DNA from: an archaeon
GTDB taxonomy: Archaea > Thermoproteota > Nitrososphaeria > Nitrososphaerales > CADDZS01
Assembly (NCBI GenBank): GCA_021806865.1
Contig: JAKAPU010000039.1
Coordinates: 1-17,094, forward strand
Reading direction: 5' to 3'
Length of the DNA: 17,094 bases
A program made the position numbers and the translations under genes. The notes under the pieces were generated by a model that saw nothing but the letters and a program-made list of their open reading frames with translations, did no database searches and was not told where the DNA came from. Of the stretch, positions 1-5,955 are shown piece by piece (the first letter of the stretch is position 1; each line of letters opens with the position of its first letter).

Positions 1-117
1 AGGAGGAGTTTCGAGGAAGTGTGTACGAAGATGAGGATCGGGATGGTCGCATGCGAGTTCGGACCAGACCACGCCCACGTGTTTGTCAGTGGGTGCAAGA
101 ACTACAGCGTGCCGCAG
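1..117 (+). pseudogene. tnpA: IS200/IS605-type TnpA transposase remnant, cut by the window edge
   Basis: The frame open from base 1 reads ...VACEFGPDHAHVFVSG..., then a KNYSVP stretch. This matches the core of IS200/IS605 single-strand (Y1, HUH) transposases, where an acidic-x-x-P-D-H-x-H-hydrophobic stretch carries the two metal-binding histidines (the HUH motif, here His-Ala-His at about 73-81). About 39 family-like residues are visible. Similarity stops near base 117, where the frame runs into the 65-nt repeat described next. The distal helix carrying the catalytic tyrosine is therefore missing, and no intact TnpB follows. I read it as a deletion derivative: the front of tnpA fused to the right end of the element. 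The part left of base 1 is not visible. Family assignment rests on motif recognition only. Confidence 0.62.
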
Positions 118-182
118 GGTTCTGTTAAATTTACGACGGACATGAGCGACAAGATATCGCTTCGTCCGACGCGAAGTTTACA
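118..182 (+). repeat. 65-nt structured repeat, copy A; probable transposon right end / omegaRNA-like element
   Basis: This segment aligns without gaps to the minus strand of 5263-5327, 53 of 65 positions identical by hand count. It opens with GGTTCTG and closes with GAAGTTTAC. A hairpin near its end has stem CTTCG (160-164) with CGAAG (172-176) and a 7-nt loop. In copy B the last stem pair is T-A instead of G-C, a compensatory change. The loop bases CCGACG (166-171) can pair with CGACGG (134-139) apart from one A-A mismatch, giving a possible pseudoknot. It sits directly after a TnpA remnant, which fits the right end of an IS200/IS605 element, where the scaffold of the TnpB guide RNA is normally encoded. 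The RNA function is an inference. Confidence 0.6.
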
Positions 183-503
183 GCCCCCATCTCTAGTTAC
201 TTTAATAGCAAGTGCTTTTGATTCTGTCCTTTCTCTTGCTGACGCGTTCATATCATCACATTGAAATTGGTGAAGGTTGTCGTATTCATAGCACTCCGAG
301 CAAGTTGGCTATTCCGTTATTGTGGAAATTGTCCAAAGTCTGCTTTATCTGCCCTAACTCTTGCTCAAACTGGAAGGATATTTGTGAGCAAGGGACTGCT
401 TTCTGCTACGCAGGCCAGTAGGTCTCCTTGCGAATCGCTACATCGGGATCAGACAGAAACTGGAGCCGAAGGTAAGGAGGAATAGCGAACTGGCGCTTTG
501 CTA
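183..503. other. Gene-free stretch beside the transposon remnant
   Basis: No convincing gene is visible on either strand. Two overlapping open frames (212-421 and 261-485) contain scattered cysteines, including CGNC and CPNSC, that faintly recall the zinc ribbon of TnpB. Neither frame shows the family's surrounding residues, so I do not call a gene. The stretch probably holds decayed mobile-element or flanking DNA. It ends at the stop codon side of the DUF1801 gene, which reads leftward. Confidence 0.4.
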
Positions 504-920
504 TTAATCACGCGCTGAAGACATGTTCAAAGCCACGGCCGCGCGGATGAGGTCCTTCAAAGCGACTTCATTGATGCTGTCTCCTTCGTGGAAATCGATC
601 GCGCGCCTGACGGTCCCAGGCTGGTTGAACAGGTGAGAGGGGTCCTCTAGCGAAGCACCATTGAAGAATGTGAACTTGACGTGGTCCTTGTAAGTTTCAC
701 CTGTGCAGACGCCACCATTATGATACCAGACGGGGATTCCTCCCGGGTTACTGGGTTTCCTCCACTTCACCTCTTCAATAATCTCCGGGTCCGCTTCTTT
801 GATCAGTTGGCGTACCTTGGCGAGCGTCTTGCCCCGCCAATCACCCAGCTCCCTTATCCTCTCGTCGATCAGCTTGGATGCAGGCTTTTCACGTCCAGAG
901 GTTGAGCTTTTCATCGGCAC
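504..920 (-). CDS. DUF1801 (YdhG-like) domain protein
   Basis: A protein of about 138 residues with the DUF1801 pattern: an N-terminal helix leading into an EIIEEVKWRKPSNPGGIPVW segment (about 47-66), then KDHVKFTFFNGASLEDPSHL, and a closing helix with DLIRAAVALN. The fold is related to frataxin-like proteins; a molecular function is not established for most members, so none is claimed. The start can be GTG at 920 or ATG at 914; a GGAGGG ribosome-binding site at 925-930 lies 4 nt before the first and 10 nt before the second. It lies 12 nt downstream of the VOC gene on the same strand, so the two are probably co-transcribed. Sampled lines of this gene are about 55% GC, against roughly 38-45% for sampled lines farther right, which suggests a different origin. 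Confidence 0.8.
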   Translation of the reverse strand: MPMKSSTSGREKPASKLIDERIRELGDWRGKTLAKVRQLIKEADPEIIEEVKWRKPSNPGGIPVWYHNGGVCTGETYKDHVKFTFFNGASLEDPSHLFNQPGTVRRAIDFHEGDSINEVALKDLIRAAVALNMSSARD

Positions 921-932
921 GGCTCCCTCCGA

Positions 933-1310
933 TCAAGTCCCCTTTTGAGGGAATTGGTTGATCTGGAAGGTGTTCCCGTCCGGGTCGACAAATATGGCGG
1001 ACACTCCATAGGGGTGCTCCAGTGGTTCCTGCTTAAACTGGACCCCACGTGACTTCAGCTCTGCGAATGTCTTCTTGCAGTCGTCTACAGACATCGTGAT
1101 GTGCGTAGACGAGTTATTCGCGCCGGCGGTACCCGCTTGGAATAGGACAAGTTCCAAATCCTGCCCCTTGGGCCCGACGGTCACCCATCTCTCGCCTCCA
1201 GGCGGGTTGTAGTCTGCCTTCTTCTCGAAGCCAACCTTCTTCGTGTAGAATTCCACCGCTTCATCCTTGTTCTTCACAACAACTGCTACATGAGTTATCT
1301 TTCCGTTCAT
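933..1310 (-). CDS. VOC superfamily (glyoxalase/bleomycin-resistance fold) protein
   Basis: With the ATG at 1310 the protein has 125 residues, a normal single VOC module pair: MNGKITHVAVVV, a helix with EAVEFYTKKVGFE, a DLELVLF strand, THITMSV, and the C-terminal FVDPDGNTFQINQ. Typical metal ligands map to His7, Glu53 and His70. The fourth ligand, usually Glu in the GN-x-x-E-L motif, is Gln116. Metal binding may be altered, and the substrate (a dicarbonyl, drug or aromatic compound) cannot be read. I prefer 1310 over an upstream in-frame TTG at 1379 because the family begins with this strand and a GGAAGGG-like ribosome site precedes it. It is first in a two-gene unit with the DUF1801 gene and is divergent from the AsnC-type regulator. 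Confidence 0.85.
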   Translation of the reverse strand: MNGKITHVAVVVKNKDEAVEFYTKKVGFEKKADYNPPGGERWVTVGPKGQDLELVLFQAGTAGANNSSTHITMSVDDCKKTFAELKSRGVQFKQEPLEHPYGVSAIFVDPDGNTFQINQFPQKGT

Positions 1311-1377
1311 GCCCTTCCAAGTGGAGGCGTCGGTACTTGAACCCTTGCCTAAACAAATTAGAAAAAAGGGAAGAGAC

Positions 1378-1386
1378 AAATAAATA
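1378..1386 (+). promoter_or_regulatory. TATA-like box for the AsnC-type regulator
   Basis: AAATAAATA is placed so that an archaeal start of transcription about 26 nt further on would fall near 1408. That leaves a leader of roughly 23 nt. An AGGAG motif at 1415-1419 lies 11 nt before the ATG. The divergent VOC gene shares this short intergenic region. Confidence 0.33.
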
Positions 1387-1430
1387 CGACGTGCGTGGGT
1401 GATAAATTCACATTAGGAGCGTAAACCAGC

Positions 1431-2378
1431 ATGGATGAGCTTGACGTGAAAATCTTGCGCTCCTTGATTTCCGAGCGAGCGGTTTCTCCATCCAATGCGA
1501 GCGTGAAATTATCGCTCAGAGGTATCGCAGCTCGTCTTGGTGCAGATGATATGACAGTAAGGTATCGGTACAAGAGGCTGCAGGAATCAGGCTGCATGTC
1601 AATTTGGTCGCTTCTAGTAAATCCAGCATTCTTCGGTTACAGAGTTGCAGAAGTGATGGTAGACGTTCAACCGGAATCTGGCAAGCCCGACATGATTAGA
1701 AAGCTCAAGTTGGTCCACGAAATCACGGGAATGGTCAATTTTTATGGCAGGGCAATAACGATCTATATGATATATAACGGTGATGAGCCGCGCTCTAGAA
1801 CAATTGAACTAATTTCGCGCATCACGAATGCTGAAAAGATCACCCAGTCGAGAATGCCCATGCCCCAAAGTCTGACTCAAAATTTGACCGCAGATGATGT
1901 GGCAATAATTCGCGCGCTTTCAAAAGACGCGCGCAAGTCCACTCTTCTAGTCGCAAAGGAACTAGGACTTTCGGCAAAGACCGTGAGGAAGCGAGTGGAA
2001 AGGCTACGAAAAGAGAATACCATCTTGCCGCTTCCGATTCTCAACATAGCGAGCATTCTTGGAATCATCCCGATTTACCTCTCTTACGTCTACTCCAACA
2101 GCGAGGTTAAAACCTCCGTGGATCGCGAGATCGTATCTCACTTTGATGCAGGCTACATCATGGGAAGTTTCGCAGATCCGGAAATCGGCAACGTCGTGCT
2201 TGGCGCGTCCACAATGGTAGAGGTTCCGAAGGTCTTGGAGTGGGCAAAGTCGCAACCGGGAATTGCAAGCGCGCGGGTAGACATCGCGACAGAGACTTTC
2301 ATGTTCCCAGAGAAACTAGTCGAACTGCTTGAGCTAAGGCACGAAAAGACAGCATTGCAGGAAAATGCGCTTTTCTAA
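1431..2378 (+). CDS. Double-HTH AsnC/Lrp-type transcriptional regulator
   Basis: A 315-residue protein with two AsnC-type winged helix regions. The first covers about residues 1-58 (MDELDVKILRSLI, then LRGIAARLGADDMTVRYRYKRLQESG). The second covers about 153-200 (TADDVAIIRALSKDARKS, then VAKELGLSAKTVRKRVERLRKEN). Each is followed by a mixed alpha/beta stretch that could be a sensing or dimerising domain. Ordinary Lrp/AsnC proteins are about 150 residues with one HTH, so this resembles a tandem duplication, as seen in some archaeal regulators. It is divergent from the VOC/DUF1801 pair, an arrangement that often means control of the neighbours; that target is an inference. The ATG at 1431 follows an AGGAG motif. 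Confidence 0.82.
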   Translation: MDELDVKILRSLISERAVSPSNASVKLSLRGIAARLGADDMTVRYRYKRLQESGCMSIWSLLVNPAFFGYRVAEVMVDVQPESGKPDMIRKLKLVHEITGMVNFYGRAITIYMIYNGDEPRSRTIELISRITNAEKITQSRMPMPQSLTQNLTADDVAIIRALSKDARKSTLLVAKELGLSAKTVRKRVERLRKENTILPLPILNIASILGIIPIYLSYVYSNSEVKTSVDREIVSHFDAGYIMGSFADPEIGNVVLGASTMVEVPKVLEWAKSQPGIASARVDIATETFMFPEKLVELLELRHEKTALQENALF

Positions 2379-2525
2379 TGGTGAGCATGGTATCATCATA
2401 GTTCTTGCGTCAAGACAGAAGAAGATAATCGCGAGTCCCCAGAGTCATGCGTCCTTGAAGGTCAACAAGTCTTTCATTTCGATTTCATCTAGTCACAGAG
2501 AATTTTGATAAGCTAGAGAGTCTGC

Positions 2526-2549
2526 TAGTGCAAGACATATCTTGCGCTA
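2526..2549. repeat. 10-bp hairpin with 4-nt loop in the intergenic stretch
   Basis: TAGTGCAAGA and TCTTGCGCTA pair over 10 positions, nine Watson-Crick and one G-T, around the loop CATA. No T-run follows immediately (ACATGTGCTAAAAA instead), so it is not a simple terminator. It could be a structured RNA, a mobile-element end or a protein-binding palindrome. Confidence 0.5.
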
Positions 2550-2846
2550 ACATGTGCTAAAAAGGCTACGCGGTCTTTGGCAGAAAAACCGACATTCTTC
2601 ATTTTGAGAATTGTGCAAGAGGCTTACTCGACAACGCGTAAATGCATCCAAGGTGAATCGTGGTGCCATGGATAAAGTCGGAGACGGTGCGCCCTAAACC
2701 AGCTTCGACACAAATTGATGACACGGTCCTCGGCATTTTCTTGCTTTCTCTGATGCTATATCAGAAAACCGAAGTTCGCACAGTAGGAAGAGTAGTTATG
2801 GCCCTCTTCGTACTTGAATCTTGTATTCTTTTTCATTTTAAGCCAT

Positions 2847-2864
2847 AGTATTCAATACTTTTTT
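2847..2864 (+). terminator. Palindrome followed by T-run, terminator-like
   Basis: AGTATT-C-AATACT is a 13-nt palindrome whose right end merges into six consecutive T residues (2859-2864). On the plus strand this resembles a factor-independent or archaeal oligo-T terminator. It would end any transcript entering from 2379-2846 before the amidohydrolase promoter. Confidence 0.4.
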
Positions 2865-2911
2865 CCGGAACAATTGGACCGGGTCTACATTTGTTGCCAA
2901 CACAAATCAGG

Positions 2912-2920
2912 AAAGCTTTT
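2912..2920 (+). promoter_or_regulatory. TATA-like box for the amidohydrolase gene
   Basis: AAAGCTTTT lies about 46 nt before the TTG start at 2962. A transcription start about 26 nt after the box centre would leave a leader near 20 nt, similar to other genes here. Confidence 0.33.
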
Positions 2921-2961
2921 CAAAGTCGATCTTAACGCTAAACATTAGATGTGAGAAAGTA

Positions 2962-3696
2962 TTGGTAGTTGTAGATAGTCATGTCCATTTTGGTGGGTGG
3001 GGTTATGGTAAGGGACTTCCAAAGCTGAAGACCAACGAAATGCTTGCGGAATTTGACAAGAACGGGGTCGACAAGGCAGTGGTCTTCTCTGCAAATTCAA
3101 TTGACTTCCATTCCTCAAATGACGAGATTCAGGAAGCCGTTTTGCAGGCCAAGGGCAGACTGATTCCTTTCGCTCGCATCAATCCCTACGAAGGTGAGAA
3201 AGCTTTGGAAGAACTCAGACATCGCATGAGCAAGCAAGGATGGAAGGGCGTGAAATTGCACCCAACTTTGCAAGGTTTTCCACTCGAAAGTACGATTGCA
3301 TTTCCGGTTTACGATGAAATAGCCAAGCTCAAGGTACCGGTAGTTGTTCACACGGGTAGTGAGATGTTCAATACGCCGGCTCAACTTGCGATTATTGCCG
3401 AGATGTATCCAGATATCACGTTTATCATGGCCCACATGGGTGCGACATTCTTGGTAGAACAAGCTATCATCGTAGCGAAAAGAAGAGACAACATAATACT
3501 TGAAAGTACAGATGTCAAGTGCAAAAAGTTGAGATCGGCAGTTGAAGCCGTCGGCTCAGAGCGAGTAGTATGTGGGTCCGATTATCCATATGACATACAG
3601 GCACACCAACTCGCGAAAGCAGAAATGTCGGGTTTGAGCTCAAAGGATAAGGACAATGTCCTCGGAGACACAATCTCAAAGCTGTTGTCTATCTGA
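2962..3696 (+). CDS. Metal-dependent amidohydrolase, PF04909 (Amidohydro_2) type
   Basis: A 244-residue TIM-barrel hydrolase. The metal ligands are visible: the HxH motif at His7 and His9 (VVVDSHVHFGG), His130 in VVVHTG, His158 in IMAHMG, and Asp207 in CGSDYPYD; GVKLHP around 96-101 is also typical. PF04909 includes hydrolases and decarboxylases, for example aminocarboxymuconate-semialdehyde decarboxylase (ACMSD), but this protein is shorter than ACMSD (about 330 residues), so only the superfamily is assigned. The start is TTG: it sits right before the conserved VVVDSHVH strand, and no ATG, GTG or TTG was found in frame in the roughly 50 nt upstream. It is the first gene of the enzyme-rich block and converges on the RidA-family gene. 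Confidence 0.87.
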   Translation: MVVVDSHVHFGGWGYGKGLPKLKTNEMLAEFDKNGVDKAVVFSANSIDFHSSNDEIQEAVLQAKGRLIPFARINPYEGEKALEELRHRMSKQGWKGVKLHPTLQGFPLESTIAFPVYDEIAKLKVPVVVHTGSEMFNTPAQLAIIAEMYPDITFIMAHMGATFLVEQAIIVAKRRDNIILESTDVKCKKLRSAVEAVGSERVVCGSDYPYDIQAHQLAKAEMSGLSSKDKDNVLGDTISKLLSI

Positions 3697-3716
3697 TACA
3701 CTCGGAGTATCGTTGG

Positions 3717-4121
3717 CTACTTTACGGCTATTGCTTCGACTTCCACGAGCCACTCGGGCTTGGCTAACCCTGCAACAACAAATGAGGTGGCAGCAGGGAA
3801 TCCCTCTTTGAAAAACTCTCGCCTCACTTTCGATACTGCAGGATACGCAGCACGTTCTGCCAAGATGACTGTGAGTTTTACAATATCTGGAATATTCATG
3901 TCGCTTTCCAATAGGACAGACTTTAGATTCTCAAATGCTTTCCTCGCTTGCTTTTCAGGATCCCCTTTTCCAACAAGCTCTCCATCTTTGTTCTCTGCGA
4001 CTTGACCAGATACGAAAACCAAAAGGTTTCCAGTGCACTTTACAGCCTGCGAATAAGGTCCAATTGGTTTAGGAACATCGTCGGGATTTACATACTCTCT
4101 ATTGTTTAGCATGGCAATCAT
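3717..4121 (-). CDS. RidA/YjgF/YER057c family protein lacking the usual catalytic arginine
   Basis: A 134-residue protein of typical Rid length with the expected motifs: PIGPYSQAV (19-27), VSGQ (37-40), QARKAFENLKSVL (58-70), and VEVEAIAV near the end. In imine-hydrolysing RidA an Arg in the PARS motif (Arg105 in E. coli) binds the substrate carboxylate. Here the stretch reads FPAATSFVVAGL and that position is Ala111. Several Rid subfamilies also lack the Arg and may act on other substrates; the family also includes 2-aminomuconate deaminases. Classical enamine deaminase activity is therefore doubtful. ATG starts exist at 4121 and 4112; either leaves the fold intact. It is divergent from the cyclase gene. 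Confidence 0.88.
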   Translation of the reverse strand: MIAMLNNREYVNPDDVPKPIGPYSQAVKCTGNLLVFVSGQVAENKDGELVGKGDPEKQARKAFENLKSVLLESDMNIPDIVKLTVILAERAAYPAVSKVRREFFKEGFPAATSFVVAGLAKPEWLVEVEAIAVK

Positions 4122-4174
4122 TCCACATTCAGCGTGTATCGCTTGCGAATAGCATCATGCAGCATAGCTCGCCC

Positions 4175-4183
4175 TATTTTATC
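4175..4183 (-). promoter_or_regulatory. TATA-like box for the RidA-family gene
   Basis: Read on the minus strand this is GATAAAATA. It would place transcription start near 4153, leaving a leader of about 32-41 nt. It is separate from the cyclase box on the other strand. Confidence 0.28.
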
Positions 4184-4210
4184 TTTTGTTGCTAGATTGG
4201 AGTGCGAAAC

Positions 4211-4219
4211 ATGTTAAAT
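4211..4219 (+). promoter_or_regulatory. TATA-like box for the cyclase gene
   Basis: ATGTTAAAT lies about 45 nt before the cyclase ATG. The predicted transcription start, near 4241, leaves a short leader of about 18 nt. Confidence 0.33.
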
Positions 4220-4259
4220 TGGGAAAGATATCACCAATACAAGAGCGAGGCAATGTGTG

Positions 4260-5213
4260 ATGGATAATAGCTTACACGAATTGTTAGTGGATTCTCCAAG
4301 CAATTGGGGTAGGTGGGGCTCCGACGATGAGATTGGTTCACTTAATTTTCTCGATTCGGCTGAAGTCCTGAGAGGATTCGCTAGTGTCAAGAGAGGCAAA
4401 GTATTCTCCCTTGGAACGAAGATATGCGATCCAAATGGAGACCCAATGGCAGCTAGCAGATCACCCTCCCTGCGCCTAAACGTAAGAGATAAGTGCTCAT
4501 ACACAAGTGGAAGACAGCAGTCTGGCAGAGGTGGTATTGAATCCGCTGATGACCTGATAATAATGTATCTGCAAGGAACAACGCATGTAGATGCATTAGG
4601 TCACCCCTGGTATGATGAGAAAATCTGGAACAACTTTGATGCGAACTCAACTATTGGATCTCTGGAGAAATGCAGCATTCGTCCAATCGCTGACCATGGT
4701 ATGGTTGGCCATGCTGTCCTTCTGGATATTGCTCGTTCAAAGAATGTGAACACTTTGGATAGAACTTCAGTGATCACGCTGGACGATTTACTGGAGTGCG
4801 CAGAATCTGAGAGAATAACCATTCAGAAGCACGACATTCTGGCTATTAGAACAGGTTGGTTAGAGCTCTTTTACAAAGATCCTAGGTCGTGGTTTTCGAC
4901 CGGAAGCTACGATGAGCCTGGTCTTACCTATGACTCGAAGCTGGTAGAATGGTTCCATCAGATGGAGATTCCAATTTTAGCTTGCGATACTGTGGCTAAT
5001 GAGAAGTTTAATCATCCGTCTACAGGCATCCTTCTTCCACTGCATGCATCTCTTGTCAGGAATATGGGTATTCTATTCAACGAGCTTGTTTGGTTACAAG
5101 ATTTAAGCAAGGACTGCGAAGTCGAAAACAGGTGGGACTTCTTGTACATCGCATCACCACTGAAGATTGTAGGTGGTACAGCATCGCCAGTGAACCCAAT
5201 AGCCATCAAGTGA
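4260..5213 (+). CDS. Cyclase family protein (PF04199, kynurenine-formamidase-like fold)
   Basis: A 317-residue protein from the ATG at 4260; a GTG directly before it at 4257 is an alternative. It opens with SNWGRWGSDDEIGSLNFL, common in the longer PF04199 members. The family's metal site is visible in GTTHVDALGHPWYD, where His109, Asp111 and His115 correspond to the HxGTHxDxPxH motif. Later segments HDILAIRTGW and ILACDTVANE are also typical. PF04199 includes kynurenine formamidase (about 210 residues) and larger hydrolases of uncertain substrate. The size and N-terminus put this in the larger group, so a hydrolase of a cyclic or formylated metabolite is as far as I go. It is divergent from the RidA-family gene; 209 nt separate it from the next coding region, including repeat copy B. 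Confidence 0.86.
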   Translation: MDNSLHELLVDSPSNWGRWGSDDEIGSLNFLDSAEVLRGFASVKRGKVFSLGTKICDPNGDPMAASRSPSLRLNVRDKCSYTSGRQQSGRGGIESADDLIIMYLQGTTHVDALGHPWYDEKIWNNFDANSTIGSLEKCSIRPIADHGMVGHAVLLDIARSKNVNTLDRTSVITLDDLLECAESERITIQKHDILAIRTGWLELFYKDPRSWFSTGSYDEPGLTYDSKLVEWFHQMEIPILACDTVANEKFNHPSTGILLPLHASLVRNMGILFNELVWLQDLSKDCEVENRWDFLYIASPLKIVGGTASPVNPIAIK

Positions 5214-5262
5214 TGCATGCTTTACGATATTTGTCTCGTATTGTTCTCTTCACATTGGACGC

Positions 5263-5327
5263 AGTAAACTTCTCGTCGGCAGAAGCAATATCTCGTCGCT
5301 CATGTCCGACGCAGGCTTACCAGAACC
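5263..5327 (-). ncRNA. 65-nt structured repeat, copy B; candidate solo omegaRNA-like or transposon right-end element
   Basis: The minus strand matches 118-182 over 65 ungapped positions, 53 identical by hand count. The stem CTTCT / AGAAG (minus strand, 5285-5281 and 5273-5269) replaces CTTCG / CGAAG of copy A: both partners of the last pair changed together. The loop bases CCGACG are fully complementary to CGTCGG upstream in the same strand, so a 6-bp pseudoknot is possible. No transposase or TnpB frame flanks this copy, so it stands alone between two plus-strand genes. Whether it is transcribed is unknown; a decayed insertion-sequence end is the main alternative to a functional RNA. Confidence 0.5.
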
Positions 5328-5422
5328 TCACGTTGCCTACCTTATTAGTTAGGTTCTAATCTATGTGGCGCCTAAGATATTCTATCCACGTGTCCGTCCA
5401 TATTGGGAAGTAAGATGACATC

Positions 5423-5887
5423 TTGATCAAAGAATCAGGCCCAGAAGGTAGCAGTAAGATTGAGGTAAAAAATGTCAGAAGCGTCATACGATATGACAAA
5501 GCATGGACTTCCGGCAACGCAGCTCAATTGTCCGAATGCGTTTCGTCTCAGTTCCTCGCACACGGCCACAAAGGAACTCAACTCATCCAAAGAGACAAGT
5601 ATCTTGAAAGTGTCTCACAGTTTTCGCAGGAGTACAAAGTCATTCGCTTTCATCGGGATATGATATTTGCGAAAAAGGACATGGTAGCGTCGGCCTATAC
5701 TGGCGAACTTGTTCATAAGAAGAGAGATGTACACATAAAGAATTTCCGATCCATCAACATCTACAGACTGCGAAGACAGAAGATTGTTGAACTTTGGTTC
5801 GGTCGAGATGAGCTTGCGCTCTATCAAGGATTAGGCATACTGCCATCAGACCAAGAGATAATGTTTGCAGTGCTCAATCTCGACTAA
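5423..5887 (+). CDS. SnoaL-like / NTF2-fold protein
   Basis: A 154-residue protein whose pattern fits SnoaL-like polyketide-cyclase or ester-cyclase relatives: a helix with VIRYDKAWTSGNAAQL, then CVSSQFLAHGHKG, a central helix YLESVSQFSQEY, and strands ending in NIYRLRRQKIVELWFGRDELALYQGLGIL. Such proteins form a cone-shaped pocket and catalyse cyclisations, isomerisations or hydrations, or simply bind ligands. No catalytic residue can be named safely. The start is TTG at 5423, the only usual start codon before the first helix that I could find. It converges with the small cupin gene; 68 nt separate the two. Confidence 0.68.
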   Translation: MIKESGPEGSSKIEVKNVRSVIRYDKAWTSGNAAQLSECVSSQFLAHGHKGTQLIQRDKYLESVSQFSQEYKVIRFHRDMIFAKKDMVASAYTGELVHKKRDVHIKNFRSINIYRLRRQKIVELWFGRDELALYQGLGILPSDQEIMFAVLNLD

Positions 5888-5955
5888 TTCTGTTCCATGT
5901 CATGTTCGCTGATGAGAGGCAGTTGTCTACGCCAATATAGATGCGGCACCTGCTG

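Larger units (their letters stand above)
2379..2961. other. Gene-poor stretch with two inverted repeats and one doubtful small frame
   Basis: No recognised gene lies here. It contains a 10-bp hairpin at 2526-2549 and a terminator-like palindrome plus T-run at 2847-2864. Between them an open frame from GTG 2660 to a stop at 2846-2848 would encode 62 residues with two hydrophobic stretches (TVLGIFLLSLMLY and VVMALFVLESCILF). It has no family resemblance and no clear ribosome site, so I treat it as doubtful. The frame's stop overlaps the start of the palindrome, so a short transcription unit, coding or non-coding, ending there is possible. Confidence 0.35.

Noticed and set aside
212..485. Overlapping frames with CGNC and CPNSC that could be a TnpB zinc-ribbon remnant
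   Set aside because: The residues around the cysteines do not follow the TnpB pattern in either frame, and a single frame does not hold both cysteine pairs.
1311..1379. TTG-initiated extension of the VOC protein
   Set aside because: The ATG at 1310 directly precedes the conserved first strand and has a ribosome-site-like motif.
2660..2848. 62-residue frame with two hydrophobic stretches
   Set aside because: No family resemblance, no convincing ribosome site and ordinary chance length; kept only as a note within the gene-poor stretch.
2962..3696. Naming the amidohydrolase as ACMSD
   Set aside because: It is about 90 residues shorter than ACMSD and only superfamily ligands could be matched.
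5090..5359. Open frame reading through the end of the cyclase gene and repeat copy B
   Set aside because: It is a shadow frame; differences between the two repeat copies do not favour third codon positions in any frame, so the repeat is not coding.
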